Of a DNA stretch of 64,000 bases, positions 9,196-17,738 are shown piece after piece; positions within the stretch are counted from its first letter, which is position 1, and every line of letters begins with the position of its first letter. Both the position numbers and the translations under genes were made by a program. The notes under the pieces are model-generated. The model made no database searches, had not been told where the DNA came from, and saw only the letters and a program-made list of their open reading frames with translations. The stretch is from Flavobacterium amniphilum (GTDB lineage: Bacteria > Bacteroidota > Bacteroidia > Flavobacteriales > Flavobacteriaceae): assembly GCF_023634845.1 (NCBI RefSeq), contig NZ_JAMLJL010000005.1, forward strand, positions 1 to 64,000, in the 5' to 3' direction.

Positions 9196-9564
9196 TTAAA
9201 GTGAACTTTCGAAATTGTTTAAAGCTGTTATAAATTCCTCCATATCCAGTTCCCATCTCTTAGAGTTAATTTTAGAAAAATTCAAACTGATATGTGTATA
9301 ATTGCCATTATACCAAACATTACAATCCGAGATATCGCTTATATTACGGTTATAAAGACCTAATTCATTGTATATCGAAAAATACAAATCTATCTTTTGA
9401 GCTACATCCTTTTTATAAATTTGCCAATGAATGCATTCGTCATTATCATTTGGTTCATTAATTGGAAACTCCATAGCTTCTCCGGAATCAGGATCTAAAA
9501 ATTGATATCTGCTCCTGTTTCTTTTCAAATTATCGCATAATTGGTTTAATCTTTCTAAAGACAT
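9196..9564 (-). CDS. Hypothetical protein (122 aa)
   Basis: I do not recognise this family. The likely protein starts MSLERLNQLCDNLKRNRSRY and is acidic, with aromatic residues, no signal peptide and no membrane segment; it could be a small soluble alpha/beta protein. The frame extends upstream to 9669, but a TATATTTGC promoter-like box on the same strand (9645-9653) lies inside that extension, and the extension (MLAKTLYLHTSVVL...) looks non-conserved, so I place the start at 9564. It stands alone between repeat-rich DNA and an oppositely oriented gene. Small orphan proteins of this kind can be immunity or accessory genes, but nothing here shows that. Confidence 0.6.
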   Translation of the reverse strand: MSLERLNQLCDNLKRNRSRYQFLDPDSGEAMEFPINEPNDNDECIHWQIYKKDVAQKIDLYFSIYNELGLYNRNISDISDCNVWYNGNYTHISLNFSKINSKRWELDMEEFITALNNFESSL

Positions 9565-9890
9565 TTTAAAATAAGAATTTACTATTTTATCATATTTCTG
9601 TACCGAAATTAGTCTGGTGTTTATTTTTAAAACAACGCTGGTGTGCAAATATAGTGTTTTAGCAAGCACTCCTTAATCCATAGCTATTGCTTTTAGTTAT
9701 ACGTTATATCTTCCTTCCACTTCCATTTTAGTCTATAGTATTTAAGAACAAAAATCATCATTAGTTCTTTTGTATCCGAACAACCTATATAAACAATAGC
9801 ATCTCATTTTTTGAATACTTTCAAAATTCAGGCAAGGTATTTGCATATGATTTTACTTACAAATATGAATTGAAATAAAACAGAAGGATT
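9565..9890. other. Intergenic region without recognised gene
   Basis: These 326 AT-rich bases separate two divergent genes. They contain the putative minus-strand promoter at 9645-9653 and the non-coding upstream extension of the 9196-9564 frame. I see no RNA gene, hairpin or repeat of note. Confidence 0.6.
9645..9653 (-). promoter_or_regulatory. Putative Bacteroidota -7 promoter box
   Basis: The minus strand reads TATATTTGC, a full TAnnTTTGY match, 81 bp upstream of the chosen start of the hypothetical gene at 9564. Its position argues against a start at 9669. No clear -33 element was seen. Confidence 0.45.
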
Positions 9891-10643
9891 ATGGCAAAAC
9901 AAAAAGGCATCATTAAACTCAGCGGTACACTGGAAGGCGTTAACTTTTACATCTTGAACGGGAAACCTGTGGTACGGAAAGCCGGTGGTGGTTTTAACGG
10001 AGAAACAATAAAAACTAAAGACAATATGGTAAGGGTCAGGGAAAACAGCAGTGAATTCGGGCATTGTTCCAAAGTAAAAAAACAGCTACGATTGGCATTA
10101 CTACCCTTTTTGACCTTGCATCACGATACCGGTTTACACGGAAGGATGGTGCGGATGCTTCAGGAGCTCAAAAACCACGATCAAATTTCAGAGCGGGGAA
10201 AACGGACTATAGGCAACGGACTGCAAACAGAGGCCGGACGAAAACTGTTTACTGATTTCAATTTTACCGAATCATGGAATATTCGGAATACCTTGAATTG
10301 TGATATTAATTACAACCCTTCGGATTACACCCTTACCTTAAGCCGTTTCGATATTTCCAAGGTTAAATTTCCGGCATCGGCCACTCATTTAGAACTAAAA
10401 TTTGGCTTATTATCTTTTGATTTCGACAACCTTAAATATACAATGATTGAAAGTGAGTTATTACAATTAAACAAAAGTAATACTTTAACTAACTTTATAT
10501 TAACTCCTAAGGAACAATCCAATGCGACAAACCAATCATTTGTGTTTTGCGGTGTCCGGTTTCACCAGGAAATTAGTGGTGAATTATATCCTTTAAAAGG
10601 AGATGATGCGATAACCGTGAGCTGTTTGGGAGTATATCCTTAA
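9891..10643 (+). CDS. Hypothetical protein, Bacteroidota-specific MAKQKGIIKLSGTL-type family
   Basis: This 250-residue protein opens with MAKQKGIIKLSGTLEGVNFY, followed by a glycine-rich KAGGGFNG and the stretch RVRENSSEFGHCSKVKKQLR. I have seen this N-terminal pattern in many uncharacterised Bacteroidota proteins but know no assigned function. There is no signal peptide or membrane helix. The N-terminal 120 residues are basic and helical; the remainder looks beta-rich (LTLSRFDISKVKFPASATHL). The gene stands alone, followed by a lipoprotein gene on the same strand 118 bp away. Function unknown. Confidence 0.75.
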   Translation: MAKQKGIIKLSGTLEGVNFYILNGKPVVRKAGGGFNGETIKTKDNMVRVRENSSEFGHCSKVKKQLRLALLPFLTLHHDTGLHGRMVRMLQELKNHDQISERGKRTIGNGLQTEAGRKLFTDFNFTESWNIRNTLNCDINYNPSDYTLTLSRFDISKVKFPASATHLELKFGLLSFDFDNLKYTMIESELLQLNKSNTLTNFILTPKEQSNATNQSFVFCGVRFHQEISGELYPLKGDDAITVSCLGVYP

Positions 10644-10760
10644 AATCCGTCTTTGGCTTACCATTAATAAAACAATCAGGAAGCGGAAGAAATAGTTTAC
10701 ATGTGGCGCAACCTTTTGAAAAAATGAAGACTATTGGGTATACTGTAAAAATACCTAACT

Positions 10761-11645
10761 ATGAAAAAACTATTTTTTTTAATGGCAGGATTACTGGCCT
10801 TATCCTGTTCCGATGAAGATTCAGCCATCTCCGATTTCAATTTTAACACCAAACTGTATACCATTACGATTAAAAATGAAAGAGGAAATAACTCATCTGA
10901 AGTCGGCAAAATGAATTTTAGCAAAGGAAAGCTACGGAACATCCAATATCCAGATAAAGCGCATGACGATTATTATTACAGCAACGGTTTAGTTTCTGAA
11001 TTATACAGTTATGCTTCTGACAACAGATTACTCAAAAAAACAATCTATACTTATGACAGTAAAGGACGTATTATTGAAATCAGCAAAACGTATTTTTTTA
11101 TAAATCAGACACAAAACAACACAAAATACTTTTTCACTTATACAGGCAACAAGATATTGATCCGTACAGGCACTCCGGGATCAAGTGTTTTAGTGGAAAT
11201 CACAGCTGATGCCGACAACAACATTATCAGCGAGAAATTTCTGGACGTAAACGGAAACTCACACGAATGTACCTTTACTTATACTAACGGCAACCTAACT
11301 TCCTTTACTGACAATAGTTTAAATGACACCCCTGTAACAAGAAAATACACGTATACCCCATTAAAAAACAATTCCAATTACAACCAATACCTCTTCGGCA
11401 AAGAATGGAAAATGAATTATTGTCTGGACAATTGGGTAACAGGAAATGGTTTTTCCGGTAAAATGGAAGCTGTCTCGAAGAATTTACCGTCAGGCTTCAC
11501 ACAGGATACTAATGGCGAAAGAGATTATGAAACATCAATAAATTACCTTTTTAATGAAAAGAACCAACTTTCAAAAGAAATGCGGAATACAACTTATGCC
11601 GATTATTCCCAGGCACGAAAAGATCTAAATTATGAATACCGATAA
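10761..11645 (+). CDS. Putative lipoprotein with RHS/YD-like strands
   Basis: This 294-residue protein has a lipoprotein signal peptide, MKKLFFLMAGLLALSC, with acylation expected at C16. The mature protein contains repeated motifs such as YYYSNGLVSELYSY, YTYDSKGRIIEISKTY and FTYTNGNLTSFTDN, resembling the YD/RHS-type beta-strand repeats of many Bacteroidota surface lipoproteins. No catalytic motif is visible. It is probably an envelope-anchored protein of unknown role. A strong bidirectional terminator lies about 100 bp downstream. Confidence 0.82.
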   Translation: MKKLFFLMAGLLALSCSDEDSAISDFNFNTKLYTITIKNERGNNSSEVGKMNFSKGKLRNIQYPDKAHDDYYYSNGLVSELYSYASDNRLLKKTIYTYDSKGRIIEISKTYFFINQTQNNTKYFFTYTGNKILIRTGTPGSSVLVEITADADNNIISEKFLDVNGNSHECTFTYTNGNLTSFTDNSLNDTPVTRKYTYTPLKNNSNYNQYLFGKEWKMNYCLDNWVTGNGFSGKMEAVSKNLPSGFTQDTNGERDYETSINYLFNEKNQLSKEMRNTTYADYSQARKDLNYEYR

Positions 11646-11751
11646 GGCAGTTTGCTAATCCATACTATTCAAAAACACATTACTACGTTAGTTAGTTTGT
11701 CAGGAAATAATGAAGAAAAGAATGAAAGAAAGAAAAGAATCCATACAAACA

Positions 11752-11780
11752 AAAAAAGGAACCCAACGGGTTCCTTTTTT
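11752..11780. terminator. Bidirectional intrinsic terminator
   Basis: A 13-bp perfect stem (11752-11764 with 11768-11780) with loop AAC is flanked by A on the left and T on the right. It sits between the convergent lipoprotein gene and the small membrane-protein gene and can end both transcripts. Confidence 0.9.
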
Positions 11781-11797
11781 ATACAAAGTATTACTTA

Positions 11798-11986
11798 TTA
11801 TACTCTTCCTTTTAATGAGCTGAAAACCCATGCATTTGCCAGAAATCCTACACCTACAGCACTAAATCCCCATCCGGCAACATCTGCATATCTGTAAACA
11901 CCCAAGCCGATTAACAACAGTCCCATTACGACCATGATTAAAGTAGCCCAGCCTAATACAGTATTTTTATTCATTCCTACACTCAT
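11798..11986 (-). CDS. Small membrane protein (62 aa, two TM helices)
   Basis: This 62-residue protein begins MSVGMNKNTVLGWATLIMVV and has two hydrophobic helices separated by a short YRYADVAGWG loop. The pattern NKNTVLGWAT...GVYRYADVAGWGFSAVG matches a short membrane family that I recall as conserved in Flavobacteriia (named after CAL67264), with no known function. Translation could instead begin at the second Met (11974). It ends next to a strong terminator. The competing plus-strand frame over the same DNA has no conserved look and is rejected. Confidence 0.72.
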   Translation of the reverse strand: MSVGMNKNTVLGWATLIMVVMGLLLIGLGVYRYADVAGWGFSAVGVGFLANAWVFSSLKGRV

Positions 11987-12097
11987 AGTAAATTAAATTG
12001 ATTGGTTAATTATTGGTAGGCAAATATCGGTATTTATATTGTTTCAGGAAAATTTTTATGATTTACCGAATGATTTTCACGTTTTGACGGTAATTTG

Positions 12098-12508
12098 TTA
12101 TTTGCCGCGTCCGGATAGTTTCCAACCTAAATAAGCCATCGGGATATACGCCACCAATACATCAAGAGCACTGAACCAGATGGGCGCCGGTAAAATACAA
12201 ACCATATAGATACCACCCATCAAGAAGAAACCTCCCACTATCATGGCCAGTATGAAGTTTTTTGAAGCACCGAATCTAGCCGCCATAAAAGCACCAACCA
12301 GAACCCCTATGGCATGCGCCAGAAAAGGACCTACAAAGTGCTTGGGTTTAAACAAATGCATTCCTGTTTTCATGCTTTCAATATCTTTAGGATTTACGCC
12401 TTGGGGTAATTTAATCGCAGTTTGCATATTGTCAATGATATACATATTCAATATGGCTCCAACGGCAAGCCCCAGTACAACCGCTAAAATGTTTCTTACA
12501 ATTTTCAT
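12098..12508 (-). CDS. Hypothetical inner-membrane protein (four TM helices)
   Basis: This 136-residue protein has four hydrophobic helices: MKIVRNILAVVLGLAVGAIL, HFVGPFLAHAIGVLVGAFMA, a glycine-rich FILAMIVGGFFLMGGIYMVC and a C-terminal ALDVLVAYIPMAYLGWKLSG. Small proteins of this shape are widespread in Bacteroidota without known function. The holA stop is 15 bp upstream on the same strand, so the two may be co-transcribed. Confidence 0.8.
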   Translation of the reverse strand: MKIVRNILAVVLGLAVGAILNMYIIDNMQTAIKLPQGVNPKDIESMKTGMHLFKPKHFVGPFLAHAIGVLVGAFMAARFGASKNFILAMIVGGFFLMGGIYMVCILPAPIWFSALDVLVAYIPMAYLGWKLSGRGK

Positions 12509-12523
12509 AGCCTATATCTTTGG

Positions 12524-13528
12524 TTAGTTAAAAATCTTCACCAGCATTTCTTTTAATAAATCCGATTGCGGCAGATTATTGGCCCCAACCCCTTTACTTT
12601 TCAAATCAATATCCTTTAAAGTTGCCACAATCCCACTCACCTTCTTCATGGGGAAGTTGCGGGCAGCCAATTCATAATCTTTTACGAAATATGGGTTGAC
12701 TTTCAGGGCTGAAGCCACATTCTTAGGATTTTTATCTTTCAATCCGTGGTATTGCAGCAATTGAGAAAAGAAACTGAATACCAGTCCGACCGTTAATACA
12801 ATAGGATTATCCTTTGGATTTTGGGCGAAATGATCTGCGATTTGGTACGCCTTCAATTGGTTGCGTTCCCCGATAGCCTTGCGCAATTCAAACGGATTAA
12901 AGTCCTTACTGAAACCGATATTCTCTTCAATAATTGCCGGCGTAATGGTATCGCCCGGCTTTAAGATAATGGCCAACTTGTCAATTTCATTAGCAATACG
13001 GCTTAAATCGGTACCTAAAAAATCCACAAACATGGCGGCTGCCTTCGGTTCTATAGCCAGTTTTTTTCCTGACAATACACGTTTCAGCCAGTCCCCTACC
13101 TGATTTTCGTAAAGCTTCTTACTTTCAAATACAACCCCTCTTTTCTCCAGGACTTTAGTTACCTTTTTACGTTTATCCAGTGTTTTATACTTATAACATA
13201 AGATCAGAACCGTTGTTTCCTGAGGGTTTTCGGCATAGGATTCCAGTTTATCAATTGTTCTCGACAACTCCTGTGCTTCCTTAACGATTACCACCTGACG
13301 GTCAGCCATCATCGGATAACGTTTGGCATTACCCACAATATCATCAATGGTAACATCACGTCCGTACAAAACCGTCTGATTGAAATCGCGTTCATGTTCC
13401 TGCAATAAGTTTTGTTCAAAATATTCAGAAAGTTTATCGATATAATAAGGTTCTTCCCCCATTAGAAAGTAAATGGGTTTGATATTTCCGGCCTGTATGT
13501 CTTTGATGATTTTTAAAACTTCGTCCAA
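12524..13528 (-). CDS. holA: DNA polymerase III subunit delta (TTG start)
   Basis: This 334-residue protein has the HolA opening MDEVLKIIKDIQAGNIKPIY followed by FLMGEEPYYIDKLSEYFEQN, then RDVTIDDIVGNAKRYPMMAD and the C-terminal helical collar region. HolA is the delta subunit of the clamp loader that opens the beta sliding clamp. The length fits the family. The initiation codon is TTG at 13528-13526; no in-frame ATG exists at the conserved N-terminus. It is divergent from an HsdR-N-like gene with only 46 bp between them. Confidence 0.93.
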   Translation of the reverse strand: MDEVLKIIKDIQAGNIKPIYFLMGEEPYYIDKLSEYFEQNLLQEHERDFNQTVLYGRDVTIDDIVGNAKRYPMMADRQVVIVKEAQELSRTIDKLESYAENPQETTVLILCYKYKTLDKRKKVTKVLEKRGVVFESKKLYENQVGDWLKRVLSGKKLAIEPKAAAMFVDFLGTDLSRIANEIDKLAIILKPGDTITPAIIEENIGFSKDFNPFELRKAIGERNQLKAYQIADHFAQNPKDNPIVLTVGLVFSFFSQLLQYHGLKDKNPKNVASALKVNPYFVKDYELAARNFPMKKVSGIVATLKDIDLKSKGVGANNLPQSDLLKEMLVKIFN

Positions 13529-13574
13529 AATACGTTGATTTGGTTATTTGGTTATTTGATGATAGCTTTGCTGA

Positions 13575-14021
13575 ATGCAGCAGCTTAACTTTCCAGCTTA
13601 CAGCTTCCGGTTCAAAAATAGTGAAAATAAAGTCTCTATTTTTGATGAAATCAGGAAAAAATTTGTGGTTCTTACACCCGAAGAATGGGTCCGCCAACAT
13701 GTGGTACGGTATCTTCTCGAAGAAAAGAAATATTCCAAATCCTACATTAATGTAGAGAAAATGATCAGCATCAACGGTCTTACCAAAAGATATGACATTG
13801 TTGTATTCAATCCGGACGGAAGTATTTTTGTTTTGATTGAATGCAAGGCCCCGGAAGTCAATATTACCCAAAATGTATTTGATCAGATTGCCCGTTACAA
13901 TATGGTACTAAATGCTAATTATTTAATGGTAACCAATGGTCTGAATCATTATTTTTGTCAAATGGATTTTGAAAAAGAACAATATAATTTCCTGAGGGAT
14001 TTACCCGAATTTAACCGATAA
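13575..14021 (+). CDS. HsdR N-terminal-type PD-(D/E)XK nuclease-like protein
   Basis: This 148-residue single-domain protein resembles the N-terminal nuclease domain of type I restriction R subunits. The fold signature is visible: D74 in KRYDIVVF, then E89-x-K91 in LIECKAP, the D...ExK site of PD-(D/E)XK nucleases; IFDEIRKKF and EEWVRQH match the family start. No helicase, methylase or specificity gene lies nearby, so it is not part of a type I system here. It is a stand-alone protein next to holA, a pairing I recall in other flavobacteria, which hints at a housekeeping DNA role, but this is inference. Confidence 0.85.
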   Translation: MQQLNFPAYSFRFKNSENKVSIFDEIRKKFVVLTPEEWVRQHVVRYLLEEKKYSKSYINVEKMISINGLTKRYDIVVFNPDGSIFVLIECKAPEVNITQNVFDQIARYNMVLNANYLMVTNGLNHYFCQMDFEKEQYNFLRDLPEFNR

Positions 14022-14023
14022 AA

Positions 14024-14926
14024 ATGATACAAAAACTTTCTATTTTCCCCTTACTTTTCCTTTTGATTTCGTGTGGAAAAGAAAACAATAACAAAACCAC
14101 TGCTGATAAAACAGATTCCATTGCGGTCAGTGAAGAAGTGAAACCGGATGCAGCTGATAATCAATCCGGCGTCACTGAAAGAGCCTTAAAAGAAATTATT
14201 TTCAAGACAGACTCTGTGAAGAAGCATCTGAACCGGAAGAATGCTTTGGCACTTTATTTAAAATTTAGGGAAGACACCGGAGAATTAATAGGTAAAATTG
14301 ACAAAGACAACACCTATATATTGGATAATTTCTACACCCATGTATCTGAAAAAACACAAAAACTAAACCTTCCCGATTCATTGAAAACAAAATTCAGGGA
14401 TATTAAGAAAGCCAATATTGAATTTTGGGAAATTGGAGAAGGATATATTGAAATCAGGCCTAAAGCTGATTATTACCAAAAGATTTTTGATAACAAACTA
14501 TCGGCAGATTACAATGAATTTGTAAAGCTTGAAGCTTTTGAAAACAAAGACTTAATTGGTGCCGATGCCGGTTTAACCATTTCATTTGAGGAACTATCCG
14601 TTTTGGTTTTAAACTGGGAAAACTTTCTACTGAAATACCCCAACAGTAAATTATATGCAGAAGTAAAAGAGAATTATAAAAATTTACTGAACATCTATCT
14701 TTTTGGTCTGGACAACACACCAACCTATGAAAACAATGGCGATAACGTATTGGAATTATACAATGAGAATAAGAAAGAATTTGAACGTTTTACTTCCAAA
14801 AATCCTGAATCAGTAGCTTCGAAAATAGTTTTGTCTTTACTGGAAGAATTTAAAAATAAGTCAACTTATGATGATTTACATAAAAAAAGGGATCAGGAAT
14901 TTTTAAAGTACCCAATAACCAAATAA
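14024..14926 (+). CDS. Putative lipoprotein (hypothetical)
   Basis: This 300-residue protein has the lipoprotein signal MIQKLSIFPLLFLLISC (acylation at C17) and a mature part that is charged and helical, starting with a low-complexity linker rich in N, K, T and D. I recognise no enzyme motif. It starts 2 bp after the HsdR-N gene and overlaps the glycosyltransferase start by one base (TAATG), so translation is probably coupled. It is an envelope lipoprotein of unknown role. Confidence 0.8.
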   Translation: MIQKLSIFPLLFLLISCGKENNNKTTADKTDSIAVSEEVKPDAADNQSGVTERALKEIIFKTDSVKKHLNRKNALALYLKFREDTGELIGKIDKDNTYILDNFYTHVSEKTQKLNLPDSLKTKFRDIKKANIEFWEIGEGYIEIRPKADYYQKIFDNKLSADYNEFVKLEAFENKDLIGADAGLTISFEELSVLVLNWENFLLKYPNSKLYAEVKENYKNLLNIYLFGLDNTPTYENNGDNVLELYNENKKEFERFTSKNPESVASKIVLSLLEEFKNKSTYDDLHKKRDQEFLKYPITK

Positions 14927-15915
14927 TGAAAAAAACTGCTGTAGTCATATTAAACTGGAACGGAGTGAAACTGCTCGAGCAATTTCTTCCGTCTGTTGTA
15001 CAATATTCCCCGGAAGCAACCATATATGTAGCCGACAATGCTTCAACCGATACTTCAATTGAATTTGTGAAAGAACATTATCCTTCTGTCAAAATCATTC
15101 AAAACAAAGGAAATTACGGATTTGCAAGAGGATACAATGAAGCTTTGGTTTCGGTTGAAGAAGATATTTATGTTTTGGTTAATTCGGACATTGAAGTCAC
15201 TGAAAATTGGTTGGTTCCAGCCCTTGATTTATTTGAAAAAGAACCTTACACTGCCATTATCCAGCCTAAAATCCTGGATTATAAAAACAAAGCATATTTT
15301 GAATATGCCGGTGCCGGTGGTGGTTTTATAGACAAATATGCCTATCCGTATTGCCGCGGGCGTATTTTTGAAACCATAGAAAAAGACAGGGGCCAGTACA
15401 ATGACACCCGGGAAATATTCTGGGCATCAGGTGCCTGTTTTTTTATCCGGAAAAATGTGTACAGGGAATTAAAAGGGTTTGATGCTGATTTCTTTGCCCA
15501 TCAGGAAGAAATTGATTTATGCTGGCGTGCCTTCAATAGTGGCTATACCGTAAAATACTGCGGAGAATCGACGGTTTACCATGTGGGCGGTGCAACATTG
15601 CAAACCGGAAACCCGCAAAAAACCTACTTAAATTTCAGGAATTCCTTATGGATGATGCTGAAAAACCTACCCAAAGGGAAACTATTCCCGGTTATGTTCG
15701 CCAGACTTATTCTTGATGGTATAGCCGGTGTACGTTTCATGACACAGGGCAGGTTTAAACATGTATGGGCAATAGTAAGAGCCCATTTTAACGTATATTT
15801 TACTATCTTTAAGTTCTTAAAAAAGAGAGGCTTACAGCAGGACGAAAATTATTACAAAATAAACTCCATCGTTTACCGTTATTTTGCTAAGAATGGCAAG
15901 CTATTTGCGGAATAA
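14926..15915 (+). CDS. Glycosyltransferase family 2
   Basis: This 329-residue protein opens with the GT2 (GT-A fold) start VVILNWNGVKLLEQFLPSVV, then YVADNASTDTSIEFV (nucleotide-sugar binding), VNSDIEV (the DxD-like metal-binding region) and FWASGACFFIRKNVYRELKG with FFAHQEEIDLCWRA, typical of rhamnosyl-type GT2 enzymes. No transmembrane segment is obvious. Its sugar donor and acceptor cannot be told from sequence; cell-surface glycan synthesis is the likely pathway. The start overlaps the stop of the preceding lipoprotein gene by one base. Confidence 0.92.
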   Translation: MKKTAVVILNWNGVKLLEQFLPSVVQYSPEATIYVADNASTDTSIEFVKEHYPSVKIIQNKGNYGFARGYNEALVSVEEDIYVLVNSDIEVTENWLVPALDLFEKEPYTAIIQPKILDYKNKAYFEYAGAGGGFIDKYAYPYCRGRIFETIEKDRGQYNDTREIFWASGACFFIRKNVYRELKGFDADFFAHQEEIDLCWRAFNSGYTVKYCGESTVYHVGGATLQTGNPQKTYLNFRNSLWMMLKNLPKGKLFPVMFARLILDGIAGVRFMTQGRFKHVWAIVRAHFNVYFTIFKFLKKRGLQQDENYYKINSIVYRYFAKNGKLFAE

Positions 15916-15941
15916 AAATAAAAATCAAAAAACGTTATACA

Positions 15942-16775
15942 ATGAAAAAAGTAGCAGTATTATTATCAGCCTTGGCTATTGTAACTACTTCCTGCGGGAG
16001 TAAAAAGAAAATAGCAGAATTAGAAGCAAAAAACAAAGAAATTCAGGATTTACTGAACACTTGTACCGTAAAACTGAATACATGCTTAACTGAAAAAGAA
16101 GGATTAAGCAGTCAGAATGAGTACTTGAAAAAGAACAATTCGGACTTGATCAACAGTTCAAAAGAAATGACTGTTTTGACTACAAAAGGTGCCGAAAACC
16201 TTGAAAAATCATTGGAAAGTTTAAAAGAAAAAGATCTTAAAATTTCAAGATTACAGGATGCATTAACTAAAAAAGACTCGGTTACCCTTGCCTTGGTGAC
16301 CAGTTTAAAACGTGAAGTTGGAATTGATGATCCGGATATCAATATCAATGTTGAAAAAGGAGTGGTTATGATTTCCATTGCCGATAATTTATTATTCAAA
16401 TCGGGAAGTTATGATGTGAGCGACAGAGCCAAAGGCGTTTTAGGCAAAGTGGCCAAAGTGATCAACAGCAAGCCAGATTTTGAATGTATGGTAGAAGGAC
16501 ACACGGATAACGTGCCAATTAAAAACGCTGTATTATTAGACAACTGGGATTTATCGGTTAAAAGATCGACTTCGATTGTACGTGTATTACAGAATGATTT
16601 AGGAGTGAATCCGAAACAATTAATTCCTGCGGGAAGAAGTTTTTACATTCCTTTAGCAGAAAACGACACAGCAGAAAACAAAGCTAAGAACAGAAGAACC
16701 CGTATTATCATCATGCCTAAGATTGATCAGTTTTATGATATGATTGAGAAAGAGATGAAAGGTTTGAGCAAGTAA
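15942..16775 (+). CDS. OmpA family lipoprotein with coiled coil
   Basis: This 277-residue protein has the lipoprotein signal MKKVAVLLSALAIVTTSC (C18). A long coiled coil follows (about 25-110; IAELEAKNKEIQDLLNTC, LEKSLESLKEKDLKISRL), then an OmpA C-terminal domain (about 135-270; LLFKSGSYDVS, EGHTDNVPI, RSTSIVRVLQ, NRRTRIIIMP). Such proteins tether the outer membrane to peptidoglycan. It lies 26 bp after the GT2 gene and ends with its own terminator. Confidence 0.93.
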   Translation: MKKVAVLLSALAIVTTSCGSKKKIAELEAKNKEIQDLLNTCTVKLNTCLTEKEGLSSQNEYLKKNNSDLINSSKEMTVLTTKGAENLEKSLESLKEKDLKISRLQDALTKKDSVTLALVTSLKREVGIDDPDININVEKGVVMISIADNLLFKSGSYDVSDRAKGVLGKVAKVINSKPDFECMVEGHTDNVPIKNAVLLDNWDLSVKRSTSIVRVLQNDLGVNPKQLIPAGRSFYIPLAENDTAENKAKNRRTRIIIMPKIDQFYDMIEKEMKGLSK

Positions 16776-16798
16776 TATTGTTTTATCATCTAAAAAGT

Positions 16799-16828
16799 AA
16801 ATGCCCTGCCGAATGCAGGGCATTTTAT
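16799..16828 (+). terminator. Intrinsic terminator after OmpA lipoprotein gene
   Basis: AATGCCCTGC pairs with GCAGGGCATT (16799-16824, short loop) and is followed by TTATTTT. Confidence 0.85.
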
Positions 16829-16839
16829 TTTAAAATAAA

Positions 16840-16861
16840 AGCGGATCCGTATGGATCCGCT
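16840..16861 (-). terminator. Hairpin, probable terminator of the convergent minus-strand gene
   Basis: AGCGGATCC and GGATCCGCT form a perfect 9-bp stem with a 4-nt loop. On the minus strand it is followed by TTTTATTTT. It lies 170 bp past the stop of the Sua5-type gene, beside the plus-strand terminator. Confidence 0.6.
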
Positions 16862-17030
16862 CTATGTACCTTAATTTACTTTTTTTAATAACCAATTAAA
16901 TATTTAAACTAAGAAATACACAGTTTTAATTATTTAAACAAAACTAAACATCTATTAGTCATTAATTGGCTCCTCAATAATGTCAGATACTATGCTAAAT
17001 TAGTATTTTTTTATGACTTTCTTTAATAAT

Positions 17031-17651
17031 TTACAAAATATCAAGACTCCCCTTTCCTTCACGGATTACAACCGGTTCGCCTTCAGACAAATCAATTATG
17101 GTGGATGCTTCATTATCTCCATATCCCCCATCGATTACCACATCGACAAGGTTTTGCCATTTCTCAAAAATAAGTTCGGGATCTGTGGAATATTCTAAAA
17201 TTTCATCATCATCATGAATGGAAGTTGAAACAATAGGGTTTCCTAACTGGCGTACAATTTCGAGAGCTATATTATTATCCGGAACACGGATACCTACGGT
17301 GGTTTTCTTTTTGAATTCTTTCGGAAGACTGTTATTCCCCGGAAGAATAAATGTGTAAGGGCCCGGCAAAGCCCTTTTCAGTATTTTAAAAGTAGAAGTA
17401 TCGATTTGTTTGATATAATCTGATATATTACTCAAATCAGAACAAACGAAGGAAAAATTAGCCTTCTCCAATTTGGTTCCCTTGATTTTCGCGATACGTT
17501 CCAATGCTTTCGTATTGGTGATATCGCAACCCAAACCGTAAACCGTGTCGGTTGGATAAATCACCAAGCCACCATTCTTTAAGACTTTAATCACTTTAGC
17601 GATTTCCTTTTCATTGGGGTTTTCAGGGTATATTTTAATGAATTGTGCCAT
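17031..17651 (-). CDS. L-threonylcarbamoyladenylate synthase (Sua5/YciO/YrdC family)
   Basis: This 206-residue protein has a single YrdC-type domain: KVLKNGGLVIYPTDTVYGLG near the start, the IKGT loop, SNISDYIKQ, RALPGPYTFILPG and VGIRVPDN. TsaC/Sua5 enzymes make threonylcarbamoyl-AMP from threonine, bicarbonate and ATP for the t6A modification of tRNAs that read ANN codons. The YciO subgroup is close and its role is less certain; since the C-terminal Sua5 domain is absent I leave the symbol empty. Confidence 0.9.
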   Translation of the reverse strand: MAQFIKIYPENPNEKEIAKVIKVLKNGGLVIYPTDTVYGLGCDITNTKALERIAKIKGTKLEKANFSFVCSDLSNISDYIKQIDTSTFKILKRALPGPYTFILPGNNSLPKEFKKKTTVGIRVPDNNIALEIVRQLGNPIVSTSIHDDDEILEYSTDPELIFEKWQNLVDVVIDGGYGDNEASTIIDLSEGEPVVIREGKGSLDIL

Positions 17652-17738
17652 TTTTAGTTTGAAAGTTTAAAATTTGAATGTTATAAAGTTAACCTATAAA
17701 ATCAATCTTAAATCAATTTAGATTATTTTTCTTACTTG

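Noticed and set aside
9565..9669. N-terminal extension of the hypothetical gene at 9196-9564
   Set aside because: A TATATTTGC promoter-like box lies inside it, and the added residues look unconserved.
11652..11897. Plus-strand 81-codon frame after the lipoprotein gene
   Set aside because: It crosses a strong terminator and overlaps the conserved small membrane protein on the other strand.
13575..14021. A type I restriction-modification locus suggested by the HsdR-N-like protein
   Set aside because: No methylase, specificity or helicase gene is nearby; the protein is a lone domain.
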